Positions 44,428 through 52,895 of a DNA stretch of 64,000 bases are shown one piece after another. Position numbers and translations under genes: made by a program. The first letter of the stretch is position 1, and every line of letters begins with the position of its first letter. The notes under the pieces are model-generated. The model saw nothing but the letters and a program-made list of their open reading frames with translations, was not told where the DNA came from and did no database searches. This DNA is from Alloyangia pacifica (GTDB lineage: Bacteria > Pseudomonadota > Alphaproteobacteria > Rhodobacterales > Rhodobacteraceae): NCBI RefSeq assembly GCF_020524285.1, contig NZ_JAIVKX010000008.1, positions 186,001 through 250,000 of the forward strand, given 5' to 3'.

Positions 44428-45678
44428 TCAGGCGACGATCTCCGCGGTCTCGAGCACCGCGTGGAACAGCACGTCGGTCCCGGCGGCGGCCCAGTCCTTC
44501 GAGATCTCCTCGGCTTCGTTGTGCGAAATGCCGTCGACGCAGGGGCACATGACCATGGTCGCAGGCGCCACCTTGGCCGCCCAGCAGGCGTCGTGACCGG
44601 CGCCGGAGATGATATCGAGGTGCGAGTAGCCCAGCCGCTCGGCAGCGTTGCGTACGTTCTCGACCAGCTCGGGGGCAAAGGTCACCGGGTCGAAATGGCC
44701 CACCGGCTCGACCGCGCAGCCGACCTCCAGCTCGGCGCAGATCTCGGGCGCGCGGCGCTCGATCTCGGCCCGCATGGCGTTCAGCTTGTCCAGTTCGGGC
44801 GAGCGGATGTCGACGGTGAAGACCACGGTTTCGGGCAGCACGTTGCGCGAGTTGGGCGAGAAGGTCACCTGCCCCACGCCGCCGACGGCGCCGGGCTGGG
44901 CGGCCATGGCCACCTCCTGCACCATCTCGAGGATGCGGCCCATGGCGAGCCCGGCGTTCACCCGCATGTTCATCGGCGTGGAGCCGGTGTGCGCGGCCTT
45001 GCCGGTCAGCGTGAACTCGAGCCACCACAGCCCCTGGCAATGGGTGACCACGCCGATGTCCTTGCCCTCTGCCTCGAGGATCGGTCCCTGCTCGATATGC
45101 AGTTCGTAGTAGGCGTGCATCTTGCGCGCGCCGACCTCTTCCTCGCCCTTCCAGCCGATGCGCACCAGCTCGTCGCCGTAGGTCTTGCCTTCGAGATCCT
45201 TGCGCCCGTAGGCGTAGTCGATGTCGTGCACCCCGGCGAAGACGCCCGAGGCCAGCATGGCCGGGGCGAAGCGGCCGCCCTCCTCGTTGGCCCAGTTGGT
45301 AACGACGATCGGATGCTTGGTCTTGATGCCGAGATCGTTCATCGTCCGCACCGCCTCCAGCGCGCCGAGAACGCCCAGAACGCCGTCGTACTTGCCGCCC
45401 GTGGGCTGGGTGTCGAGGTGCGAGCCGACGTAGACCGGCAGCGCGTCGGGGTCTTCACCGGCGCGGGTGGCGAACATCGTGCCCATCGCGTCGACGCCCA
45501 TGGTCATGCCCGCGGCCTCGCACCAGCTCTGGAACAGCGCCCGGCCCTCGGCGTCCTCGTCGGTCAGCGTCTGGCGGTTGTTGCCGCCGGCGACGCCGGG
45601 CCCGATCTTGGCCATCTCCATCAGGCTGTCCCAGAGTCGGTCGCCATCAATCCGGAGGTTTTCGCCCGGTGCCGCCAT
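44428..45678 (-). CDS. Zn-dependent N-carbamoyl amidohydrolase (beta-ureidopropionase, M20 type)
   Basis: The 416-aa enzyme hydrolyses N-carbamoyl amino acids to CO2, ammonia and the amino acid. Metal and catalytic motifs are VYVGSHLDTQPTGGKYDGVL (His and Asp), WANEEGGRFAPAML (Glu pair), ELHIEQGPILE (His) and SGAGHDACWAAKV (final His). The ATG at 45678 follows GAGGA by seven bases. An ATG at 45702 would add eight residues. With PreTA and dihydropyrimidinase nearby, beta-ureidopropionate is the expected substrate. The family also has L-specific N-carbamoyl amino acid hydrolases. Confidence 0.92.
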   Translation of the reverse strand: MAAPGENLRIDGDRLWDSLMEMAKIGPGVAGGNNRQTLTDEDAEGRALFQSWCEAAGMTMGVDAMGTMFATRAGEDPDALPVYVGSHLDTQPTGGKYDGVLGVLGALEAVRTMNDLGIKTKHPIVVTNWANEEGGRFAPAMLASGVFAGVHDIDYAYGRKDLEGKTYGDELVRIGWKGEEEVGARKMHAYYELHIEQGPILEAEGKDIGVVTHCQGLWWLEFTLTGKAAHTGSTPMNMRVNAGLAMGRILEMVQEVAMAAQPGAVGGVGQVTFSPNSRNVLPETVVFTVDIRSPELDKLNAMRAEIERRAPEICAELEVGCAVEPVGHFDPVTFAPELVENVRNAAERLGYSHLDIISGAGHDACWAAKVAPATMVMCPCVDGISHNEAEEISKDWAAAGTDVLFHAVLETAEIVA

Positions 45679-45747
45679 TTTTTTGTCCTCGCTGCCTTGC
45701 ATTGCTCTTGCATTGCGCGGTCGCGCTTGCGCGGGCCGCGCGTGTTT

Positions 45748-45763
45748 TTTACCATTTGGTAAA
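45748..45763. promoter_or_regulatory. RutR-type operator between rutR and the catabolic operon
   Basis: TTTACCATTTGGTAAA is a perfect 16-bp palindrome. It differs from the E. coli RutR consensus (TTGACCAnnTGGTCAA) at one base per half-site. It lies in the divergent gap between the RutR-like gene and the amidohydrolase gene, so it can control both. Confidence 0.8.
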
Positions 45764-45875
45764 GCCACGATTGCAATGCGCCCCGAACCTGTCAAGAAAT
45801 CCCTGCCTTGGCCCCCGGCGCGGATGCACGTAGAGCAGGCAGCGCCGCCCGGAAAAGCAGCAGCCAAGGAAACCG

Positions 45876-46499
45876 ATGCCCGCGCCCGTCGAAAAAAAGC
45901 CCAGCCGAATCCAGATCCGCAACCGCAAGAAGATCATGGATGCGGCGCTGGACGTCTTCTCGCAGCACGGCTTCCGCGGCGCGACACTCGACCAGATCGC
46001 CGAGGCCGCGGGCATGTCCAAGCCCAACCTCATCTACTATTTCGACGGCAAGGAGGCGATCCACGTCGCCCTGCTGAACGCGCTGATGACCGAATGGCTC
46101 GACCCGCTGCGCGAGTTGGATGCGGAGGGCGATCCGCTGGAGGAGATCCTCGGCTATGTGCGCCGCAAGATGGAGATGAGCCGCCAGTTCCCGCGCGAGA
46201 GCCGACTCTTCGCCATCGAGATCATCCAGGGCGCGCCGCGGATGCTGCCGCACCTGAAGAGTGACCTGAAACCGCTCTTCGACGAGAAATGCGCACTGAT
46301 CGCGGGTTGGATGGAGGCGGGCAAGCTGGCGTCGCAGGACCCGCAGCAGCTCATCATGTCGATCTGGGCGCTCACCCAGCACTTCGCCGACTTCGACACG
46401 CAGGTGCGGGTGCTGGTGCCCGACGAGGCGGCGGGCTGGGAAGCGGCGAATGCCCATGTCGAGACGACCTTCAAGGCGATCCTGACGCCGCAGGGGTGA
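45876..46499 (+). CDS. rutR: TetR-family pyrimidine regulator RutR
   Basis: The 207-aa product has the TetR helix-turn-helix ATLDQIAEAAGMSKPNLIYY with FDGKEAIHVA after it. Its C-terminal domain follows E. coli RutR closely: RESRLFAIEIIQGAPRMLPH, DEKCALIAGWMEAGKLASQD, PQQLIMSIWALTQHFADFDT. RutR binds uracil, which releases it from its operator. It is divergent from the pyrimidine catabolic operon across a perfect RutR-type palindrome, which fits autoregulation and induction by uracil. Confidence 0.92.
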   Translation: MPAPVEKKPSRIQIRNRKKIMDAALDVFSQHGFRGATLDQIAEAAGMSKPNLIYYFDGKEAIHVALLNALMTEWLDPLRELDAEGDPLEEILGYVRRKMEMSRQFPRESRLFAIEIIQGAPRMLPHLKSDLKPLFDEKCALIAGWMEAGKLASQDPQQLIMSIWALTQHFADFDTQVRVLVPDEAAGWEAANAHVETTFKAILTPQG

Positions 46500-46500
46500 C

Positions 46501-46657
46501 GCGAAGCCGCCGGGCGAGCGCCGGCCCGTGGGGTGGCGCTGCAACAACCGAGGTCTGCGCTTTATCCCAACCAAATCCGCACGAGTTCCGAACGCTGTGC
46601 GACGATGGCAAAGCGCCAGCCCGCCAGGACGGGCCGGCGCTCGCCCGGCGGCTTCGC
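46501..46657. repeat. Long-armed inverted-repeat element, copy B
   Basis: Perfect 29-bp arms at 46501-46529 and 46629-46657 (outer end GCGAAGCCGCCGGGCGAGCG on the left) flank a core of about 100 bp. An inner stem TGGCGCT/AGCGCCA occurs at 46534-46540 and 46612-46618. The right arm carries about seven bases between outer and inner stems that the left arm lacks, exactly as in copy A at 28369-28519. It lies between the convergent rutR and preA genes, starting directly after the rutR stop. Confidence 0.8.
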
Positions 46658-46699
46658 CTTGATTCCGGACGGGGCCAGAAAAGGCCCCGACCTATCCAA

Positions 46700-48001
46700 T
46701 CACTCCGCCGCGCGGGCCATCGGGTTGTTGGGGTGGGTGGTCCAGTCACCGAACTCCGCCGGCACGACCTTGCCGGTGCGCGGGTCCGTTGCCCCGACCT
46801 CCATCCGTTCCATGCTGATGCAGCCCTCGACCGGGCAGACATTGACGCAGAGGTTGCAGGCCACGCATTCGTCGTCCTTGACGGTGAACACCCGGCCGTC
46901 GGACATGGCGATCGCCTGGTGCGAGGTGTCCTCGCAGGCCGCGTAACAGCGCCCGCAGGAGATGCAGAGCTCCTGGTCGATCTTCGCCTTGGAGATGGCG
47001 TTGAGGTTGAGGTTCTGCCAGTCCGACACGTTCGGCACCGCCCGGCCCACAAGATCGGACAGCCCGACGCCCTTCTCGTCCAGGTACTGCGACAGCCCCG
47101 AGATCATCTCCTGCACAACCTTGAAGCCGTAGGTCATCGCCGCGGTGCAGACCTGCACGTTGCCCGCCCCCAGCGCGATGAACTCGGCGGCGTCGCGCCA
47201 GGTGGTCACCCCGCCGATGCCCGAGATCGGCAGGCCGCGCGTTTCCGGCGAGCGGGCGATCTCGGCCACCATGTTGAGCGCGATGGGCTTCACCGCCGGG
47301 CCGCAGAGGCCGCCATGCGCGCCCTTGCCGTCGATGGTCGGCTCGGGGGCGAAGAGATCGAGGTCGACCGAGGTGATCGAATTGACGGTGTTGATCAGCG
47401 AGACCGCATCCGCGCCGCCGCGCTTGGCGGCCTCGGCGGGCTTGCGGATATCGGTGATATTGGGCGTGAGTTTCACGATGCAGGGCATGCGGCTGTTCTG
47501 CTTCACCCAGCGCGTCACCATCTCGATGTACTCGGGCACCTGCCCCACCGCCGAGCCCATGCCGCGCTCGCTCATGCCATGCGGGCAGCCGAAGTTCAGC
47601 TCGACCCCGTCGGCGCCGGTTTCCTCGACCAGCGGCAGGATCGCCTTCCAGGCCGCCTCCTCGCAGGGCACCATCAGCGAGACCACCAGCGCCCGGTCGG
47701 GGTAGTCGCGCTTCACCGCCTTGATCTCGCGCAGGTTCACCTCGAGCGGACGGTCGGTGATCAGCTCGATGTTGTTGAGGCCGAGCAGCCGCCGGTCCGC
47801 GCCCCAGATCGCGCCGTAGCGCGGGCCGTTGACGTTGACCACCGGCGGACCATCCTCGCCGAGGGTCTTCCAGACCACGCCGCCCCAGCCCGCCTCGTAG
47901 GCGCGGCGGACGTTGTATTCCTTGTCTGTCGGCGGCGCCGAAGCCAGCCAGAACGGGTTGGGCGACTTGATGCCCACGAAGTCACTCGTCAGATCAGCCA
48001 T
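46700..48001 (-). CDS. preA: NAD-dependent dihydropyrimidine dehydrogenase subunit PreA
   Basis: PreA is the FMN and iron-sulfur subunit that reduces uracil or thymine to the dihydro form together with PreT. The 433-aa product has a TIM-barrel with NFGCPHGMSERGMGSAVGQV, which carries the catalytic Cys, and SGIGGVTTWRDAAEFIALGA at the FMN phosphate site. It ends in a ferredoxin domain with CISCGRCYAACEDTS and CVACNLCVNVCPVEGC. It lies 12 bp after preT on the same strand. Confidence 0.96.
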   Translation of the reverse strand: MADLTSDFVGIKSPNPFWLASAPPTDKEYNVRRAYEAGWGGVVWKTLGEDGPPVVNVNGPRYGAIWGADRRLLGLNNIELITDRPLEVNLREIKAVKRDYPDRALVVSLMVPCEEAAWKAILPLVEETGADGVELNFGCPHGMSERGMGSAVGQVPEYIEMVTRWVKQNSRMPCIVKLTPNITDIRKPAEAAKRGGADAVSLINTVNSITSVDLDLFAPEPTIDGKGAHGGLCGPAVKPIALNMVAEIARSPETRGLPISGIGGVTTWRDAAEFIALGAGNVQVCTAAMTYGFKVVQEMISGLSQYLDEKGVGLSDLVGRAVPNVSDWQNLNLNAISKAKIDQELCISCGRCYAACEDTSHQAIAMSDGRVFTVKDDECVACNLCVNVCPVEGCISMERMEVGATDPRTGKVVPAEFGDWTTHPNNPMARAAE

Positions 48002-48013
48002 GTCGGTCCCTCC

Positions 48014-49336
48014 TCAGCGCGTCAACGTGGCGTGGATGTCTTCGGCCGCGTCGCGGCCCTCGGCGACGGCGGTGACGGTCAGGTCATCGCCCCCGGCGGC
48101 GCAGTCGCCCCCGGCCCAGACGCCGGGCAGCGAGGTGCGCCCCGGCCCCTCGACCGCGATCTTGCGGCCGTCGAGCGTCGGCAGGCCCTCTGTGACGAGG
48201 CTCTGGCCGATGGCCCGGAACACCTGGTCGGCGGGCAGTCGGAAGCGCTCGCCGGTGGGGGTGAGATCGTCGTCCGTAAACTCGAACTCGATCTCGCGCA
48301 CGGCGCCATTGCCATGCACCGCCTTGGGCGTGGCGTTGCAGATGATTCGCACACCCTTGGCCTGCGCCAGCTCCTGCTCGAAGACACTCGCCGCCATGCG
48401 TTCCTGCGAGCGGCGGTAGACGATGGTGACATTGAGCGCGCCCAGCAGCTTGGCCTGCACGGCGGCATCGACGGCGGTCATGCCGCCCCCGATCACCACC
48501 ACGTCGCGGCCCACCGGCAGCGCGGCAAGATCCTCAGCCTGGCGCAGCTCGGAAATGAAATCCACCGCGTTGGACACGCCGTCGCGGTCGCCGCCGTCGA
48601 TTCCCAGCGCGTTGACCCCGCCGAGCCCCAGCCCGAGGAAGACCGCATCATACTCGGCCTTCAGCCCCTCGAGGGTCACCTCGCGCCCCAGCGCCTTGCC
48701 GGTCTCGAGGATGATGCCGCCGATGCCGAGCAGCCAGTCCACCTCGCGCGCGGCGAAATCCTCTGTGCTCTTGTAGGCGGCGATGCCGAACTCATTGAGT
48801 CCGCCCGGCTTGGGCCGCGCGTCGAGGATCACCACGTCATGGCCCTTCATCGCCAGCCGATGCGCGCAGGCGAGGCCCGCAGGCCCCGCGCCTACCACCG
48901 CCACGCGCTTGCCCGTGGGCGCGGCGCGCTCGAAGGGGTGGATGTTGCGCGCCATGATGCGATCCGTGGCGTAGCGCTGCAGCCGGCCGATCTCCACCGG
49001 CTTGCCCTCGGCCACCTCGCGCACGCAGACCTCCTCGCAGAGCGTCTCGGTCGGGCAGACCCTCGCGCACATGCCGCCGAGGATGTTCTGCGACAGGATC
49101 GTCTTTGCCGCCGCCTCGGGCGTGCCGGTGGCGATCTGCCGGATGAAGAGTGGAATGTCGATCGTCGTCGGGCACGCCGTCGCGCAGGGCGCGTCATGGC
49201 AGAAGTAGCAGCGGTCCGCCGCCACCAGCGCCTCGTGATCGTCGTATGGAGGGTGCAGGTCGGAAAAGCCCTCCTCCAGCGCCTGCGGCTCCAGCCGTCC
49301 TGCGCGGATCCCTCCTGCCAGTTGTCTTGCGTCCAT
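48014..49336 (-). CDS. preT: NAD-dependent dihydropyrimidine dehydrogenase subunit PreT
   Basis: PreT is the flavin subunit that takes electrons from NAD(P)H for PreA. The 440-aa product has N-terminal cysteine clusters (CYFCHDAPCATACPTTIDIP and CARVCPTETLCEEVC), an FAD site VAVVGAGPAGLACAHRLAMK and a pyridine nucleotide site VVVIGGGMTAVDAAVQA, as in glutamate-synthase-beta-like proteins. The ATG at 49336 follows GGGGAGG by six bases. A RutR-like palindrome lies 57 bp upstream. Confidence 0.95.
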   Translation of the reverse strand: MDARQLAGGIRAGRLEPQALEEGFSDLHPPYDDHEALVAADRCYFCHDAPCATACPTTIDIPLFIRQIATGTPEAAAKTILSQNILGGMCARVCPTETLCEEVCVREVAEGKPVEIGRLQRYATDRIMARNIHPFERAAPTGKRVAVVGAGPAGLACAHRLAMKGHDVVILDARPKPGGLNEFGIAAYKSTEDFAAREVDWLLGIGGIILETGKALGREVTLEGLKAEYDAVFLGLGLGGVNALGIDGGDRDGVSNAVDFISELRQAEDLAALPVGRDVVVIGGGMTAVDAAVQAKLLGALNVTIVYRRSQERMAASVFEQELAQAKGVRIICNATPKAVHGNGAVREIEFEFTDDDLTPTGERFRLPADQVFRAIGQSLVTEGLPTLDGRKIAVEGPGRTSLPGVWAGGDCAAGGDDLTVTAVAEGRDAAEDIHATLTR

Positions 49337-49392
49337 CGGTCGCCTCCCCGCTGCCTTTGCGCAATGGAGAAACGCTCTCACAGGTCGATTTT

Positions 49393-49408
49393 TTTATCAA
49401 TCGGTAAA
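49393..49408. promoter_or_regulatory. Second, imperfect RutR-type operator upstream of preT
   Basis: TTTATCAATCGGTAAA matches the operator at 45748-45763 at 13 of 16 positions and keeps the dyad except at two base pairs. It lies upstream of preT in the promoter region, so the dehydrogenase operon probably belongs to the same regulon. Confidence 0.6.
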
Positions 49409-49460
49409 ATATTGAAACCCGGTCACGCCCCGCCGCACGCACAAAACCCGGGCAGAAACG

Positions 49461-49494
49461 CAGAAAGGCCGCGCATCGCGGCGCGGCCTTTCCA
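49461..49494 (-). terminator. Rho-independent terminator of rpsD
   Basis: AAAGGCCGCGC (49464-49474) pairs perfectly with GCGCGGCCTTT (49481-49491). It lies 24 bp after the rpsD stop on the minus strand. Confidence 0.85.
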
Positions 49495-49514
49495 ACATCG
49501 TACGGACAGAAGAA

Positions 49515-50135
49515 TTAGTTCTGTGCGTAGTATTCGATGACGAGGTTCGGTTCCATCTGAACCGCGTAGGGCACGTCGGCGAGGCCGGGGGTGCGCACGA
49601 AGGTCGCGGTCATCTTGGAGTGGTCGGCCTCGATGTAGTCGGGAACGTCACGCTCTGCGAGCTGCACGGACTCGAGCAGAACAACCATCTGCTTCGACTT
49701 CTCGCGAACCTCGATCACGTCACCCTCTTTCACGCGGTAGGAGGGGATGTTCACGCGCTTGCCGTTCACCAGCACGTGGCCGTGGTTCACGAACTGACGG
49801 GCGGCGAAGACGGTCGGCACGAACTTGGCGCGGTAGACGACGGCGTCGAGGCGGCGCTCGAGCAGGCCGATCAGCAGCTCGCCGGTGTCGCCCTTGATCC
49901 GCTCAGCTTCGCCGAAGATGCGGCGGAACTGCTTCTCGGTCAGGTCACCGTAGTAGCCCTTGAGCTTCTGCTTGGCGCGCAGCTGCAGACCGAAGTCCGA
50001 CATCTTGCCCTTGCGGCGCTGGCCGTGCTGGCCCGGGCCGTATTCGCGCTTGTTCACCGGGGACTTCGGACGGCCCCAGATGTTTTCGCCCATGCGGCGG
50101 TCGATTTTGTACTTGGCAGACGTGCGTTTGGTCAC
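49515..50135 (-). CDS. rpsD: 30S ribosomal protein S4
   Basis: S4 nucleates assembly of the small subunit by binding 16S rRNA. The 206-aa product has [20 protein letters not shown] with [19 protein letters not shown], the alphaproteobacterial N-terminus. The S4 RNA-binding domain ([40 protein letters not shown]) and a C-terminal EYYAQN follow. It stands alone here, outside the large ribosomal protein operons, with its own terminator. Confidence 0.97.
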   Translation of the reverse strand: MTKRTSAKYKIDRRMGENIWGRPKSPVNKREYGPGQHGQRRKGKMSDFGLQLRAKQKLKGYYGDLTEKQFRRIFGEAERIKGDTGELLIGLLERRLDAVVYRAKFVPTVFAARQFVNHGHVLVNGKRVNIPSYRVKEGDVIEVREKSKQMVVLLESVQLAERDVPDYIEADHSKMTATFVRTPGLADVPYAVQMEPNLVIEYYAQN

Positions 50136-50469
50136 GGCTGATCTCCTTCATGAGTTGTGAAGGGCGTTGTCCTCCTGCCCGAAGGCCGACAGGCATCCCC
50201 TTGCGGGGGCCACCAACACCAATGAGCGCGCGCTTATATGGGGATTCCGGGGGGAGTCAACTGCTGTCTGCAACATCGCACCGCCTTCGCTGCCCCGCGC
50301 CGCTTAATCACCGCTTAATCCACCCGGGGCCAAAATGACAGAGCGCCCGGCCGGGACCGGGCCGCCGGGGCGGAATACGCACGGCGCGGCATACGGCTGA
50401 CGGGCCTGCCAGACAGAGCCCTACGGGAGACGAAGAGCCCTACGGGAGACGAGCTGAGAGGATACAGGG
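50136..50469. promoter_or_regulatory. Divergent leader region of rpsD and the EAL gene, with 19-bp tandem repeat
   Basis: The left part is the rpsD leader, with a CCCCTTGCGGGG hairpin near 50197-50208. Nearer the EAL gene, the unit AGAGCCCTACGGGAGACGA occurs twice in exact tandem at 50415-50433 and 50434-50452. The second unit ends 17 bp before the GTG start. No coding sequence or RNA gene is otherwise visible. Confidence 0.55.
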
Positions 50470-51348
50470 GTGCAAAGCTTTGACATGCAGACCTCCCGCG
50501 CGGAACGCCGGGCCCGCCAGCCCCGCCCCGGGCGTGGAACCGGGGGCGGCACCGGGGCCGTTCTCGACAGCGCGCTTGCTCTGCGCGACCGGGACATCCT
50601 GCAGCGCGTCCGCGCCGCGATCCGCCACCGGCAGGTGATGCTCGTCTTCCAGCCCGTGGTTCAGGCCCGGGGCCACAACGCCATCGCCTTTCACGAGGCC
50701 ATGCTGCGGGTGATGGATGACACCGGGCGCATCGTGCCCGCGCGCGAGTTCATCTTCGAGGTCGAGGAACTCGAAGAGGGGCGCATCCTCGACTGCCTCG
50801 CGCTCGAGCAGGGACTGGCCGAACTGCTCCGCACGCCGGAACTGCGGCTCTCGATCAACATGTCGGCGCGGTCGATCGGCTACCGCCGCTGGATGCGCGT
50901 TCTGGACAAAGGGCTTGCCGCCGACCCCACCGCCGCCGAGCGGCTGATCCTCGAAATCACCGAGGGCTCGGCCATGCTGCTGCCGGAGCTGGTGATCGGT
51001 TTCATGTCCGACCTGCACCGCCGCGGTATCACCTTTGCCATGGATGATTTCGGCGCGGGGCAGACCGTCCTGCGGCACTTCAAGCGCTTCAGCTTCGACA
51101 TCCTCAAGATCGACGGTCAGGTGATCCGCGGCATAGATCGCGACCCGGACAACCAGGTGCTGCTCCGCGCCATCGTCGCCCTCGCCGAGCAATTCGACAT
51201 GTTCACCGTTGCCGAATCGGTCGAGACCCGCGCCGAGGCGGAGCTCGCCACCGCCGCCGGGGTGAGCTGCCTGCAAGGCTACTACCATGGTGCGCCCGTG
51301 GCCCAGCCGACGTGGCGCAGGCAGGCGACGGGCGCGTCAGGCGTCTAG
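50470..51348 (+). CDS. EAL-domain protein (cyclic-di-GMP phosphodiesterase-like)
   Basis: The 292-aa product has a short N-terminal Arg-rich stretch and then an EAL domain. The name motif reads EAM (FHEAMLRV). The other catalytic motifs are close to consensus: [40 protein letters not shown] and LQGYYHG, covering most of the metal and catalytic residues. It may hydrolyse c-di-GMP, or bind it with reduced activity. No GGDEF, sensor or receiver domain is attached. Start is a GTG at 50470. Confidence 0.88.
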   Translation: MQSFDMQTSRAERRARQPRPGRGTGGGTGAVLDSALALRDRDILQRVRAAIRHRQVMLVFQPVVQARGHNAIAFHEAMLRVMDDTGRIVPAREFIFEVEELEEGRILDCLALEQGLAELLRTPELRLSINMSARSIGYRRWMRVLDKGLAADPTAAERLILEITEGSAMLLPELVIGFMSDLHRRGITFAMDDFGAGQTVLRHFKRFSFDILKIDGQVIRGIDRDPDNQVLLRAIVALAEQFDMFTVAESVETRAEAELATAAGVSCLQGYYHGAPVAQPTWRRQATGASGV

Positions 51349-51574
51349 TTTTAAGCAAGATCCCCGCAACTCTGCTGTTCCTCGCGACTTTTCACCTGCC
51401 AACCGGCGCCTGCGACGAATTGCGCAAACATGCGCGAATCCGCACTTCCACCTCTGTGCAGCCGCCTGTCCCCGCGTTATCAAATGTACCAAGGCCAGAT
51501 GCGGAACCGCCGCCTCCCGCCACGAGGGCGAGGGCTGCAGTCCGGTCGCACGCTTTGTTTGGAGGGAGAATTTC

Positions 51575-52750
51575 ATGACCAACGTCGTAATCGCATCCGC
51601 GGCACGGACCGCCGTGGGCAGCTTCAGCGGTGCCTTTGCCAATACCCCCGCCCATGATCTCGGCGCCGCCATGCTCGAAGCGCTGGTTGCGCGTGCAGGC
51701 GTCGACAAGGGCGAGGTGTCCGAGACCATCCTCGGCCAGGTCCTGACCGCCGCCCAGGGTCAGAACCCCGCGCGCCAGGCGCATATCAATGCCGGCCTGC
51801 CCAAGGAAAGCTCCGCCTGGTCGATCAACCAGGTCTGCGGCTCGGGCCTGCGCACCGTGATGCTGGGCGCGCAGCACATCTTGCTGGGCGATGCCGACAT
51901 CGTCTGCGCCGGCGGGCAGGAGAACATGACCCTGTCGCCCCACGCCGCGCACTTGCGTGCCGGCCACAAGATGGGCGACATGAAGTACATCGACACAATG
52001 ATCCGCGACGGCCTGTGGGATGCCTTCAACGGCTACCACATGGGTCAGACCGCCGAGAACGTCGCGCAGCAGTGGCAGATCAGCCGCGAGCAGCAGGACG
52101 AATTCGCCCTCGCCTCGCAGAACAAGGCCGAGGCGGCGCAGAAGGCGGGCAAGTTCGATGACGAGGTGATCCCCTTCACCGTGAAGACCCGCAAGGGCGA
52201 AATCATCGTCGACAAGGACGAATACATCCGCCATGGCGCCACCATCGAGGGCATGCAGAAACTGCGCCCGGCCTTCACCAAGGACGGCTCGGTCACCGCG
52301 GCCAACGCCTCGGGGATCAACGACGGCGCCGCCGGCGTGCTGCTGATGAGCGCCGAGAACGCCGAGAGGCGCGGCATCGAGCCGCTCGCCCGCATCGTTT
52401 CTTACGCAACCGCCGGCCTCGATCCGTCGATCATGGGCGTCGGCCCGATCCACGCCTCGCGCAAGGCGCTGGAGAAAGCCGGCTGGAAGCCCGAGGATCT
52501 CGACCTGGTCGAAGCCAACGAGGCCTTCGCCGCGCAGGCCTGCGCGGTGAACAAGGACATGGGGTGGGATCCGTCGATCGTGAACGTGAACGGCGGCGCC
52601 ATCGCCATCGGCCACCCGATCGGCGCCTCGGGCGCCCGCATCCTGAACACGCTGCTCTTCGAGATGCAGCGCCGCGACGCCAAGAAGGGCCTCGCGACGC
52701 TCTGCATCGGGGGCGGCATGGGCGTCGCACTCTGCGTGGAGCGCGACTGA
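51575..52750 (+). CDS. phaA: Acetyl-CoA C-acetyltransferase (beta-ketothiolase)
   Basis: The thiolase condenses two acetyl-CoA to acetoacetyl-CoA, the first step of polyhydroxybutyrate synthesis, and can also act in degradation. The 391-aa product has the nucleophile Cys in [11 protein letters not shown], the NEAFAAQ motif, the His of [18 protein letters not shown] and the second Cys in [20 protein letters not shown] precedes the ATG. phaB follows but after a strong terminator, so the two are transcribed separately. No PHA synthase is in the window. Confidence 0.95.
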   Translation: MTNVVIASAARTAVGSFSGAFANTPAHDLGAAMLEALVARAGVDKGEVSETILGQVLTAAQGQNPARQAHINAGLPKESSAWSINQVCGSGLRTVMLGAQHILLGDADIVCAGGQENMTLSPHAAHLRAGHKMGDMKYIDTMIRDGLWDAFNGYHMGQTAENVAQQWQISREQQDEFALASQNKAEAAQKAGKFDDEVIPFTVKTRKGEIIVDKDEYIRHGATIEGMQKLRPAFTKDGSVTAANASGINDGAAGVLLMSAENAERRGIEPLARIVSYATAGLDPSIMGVGPIHASRKALEKAGWKPEDLDLVEANEAFAAQACAVNKDMGWDPSIVNVNGGAIAIGHPIGASGARILNTLLFEMQRRDAKKGLATLCIGGGMGVALCVERD

Positions 52751-52760
52751 CGAATTGAAG

Positions 52761-52787
52761 AGGGGCGCCACGGCGCCCCTTTTTCTT
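52761..52787 (+). terminator. Rho-independent terminator of phaA
   Basis: AGGGGCGCC (52761-52769) pairs with GGCGCCCCT (52772-52780), followed by TTTTTCTTT. It separates phaA from phaB. Confidence 0.92.
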
Positions 52788-52895
52788 TGTGCGTCATGCT
52801 GCAAGTGCAAAATAGTGGCGCAATATTGTTGCTAGATTGATTTAACTTCAGTAACAAGATTACTGGGATGTGAAGGTTCCGAATTGGAGGATAGA

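Noticed and set aside
46289-49540. Very long open frame on the plus strand opposite preA and preT
   Set aside because: It is antisense to two well-supported genes and its translation is rich in Arg, His, Gly and Asp without any domain. It reflects the high GC content at third codon positions.
50415-50452. Two short repeats considered as a CRISPR remnant
   Set aside because: The two units are directly adjacent with no spacer, and no cas gene is present in the window.
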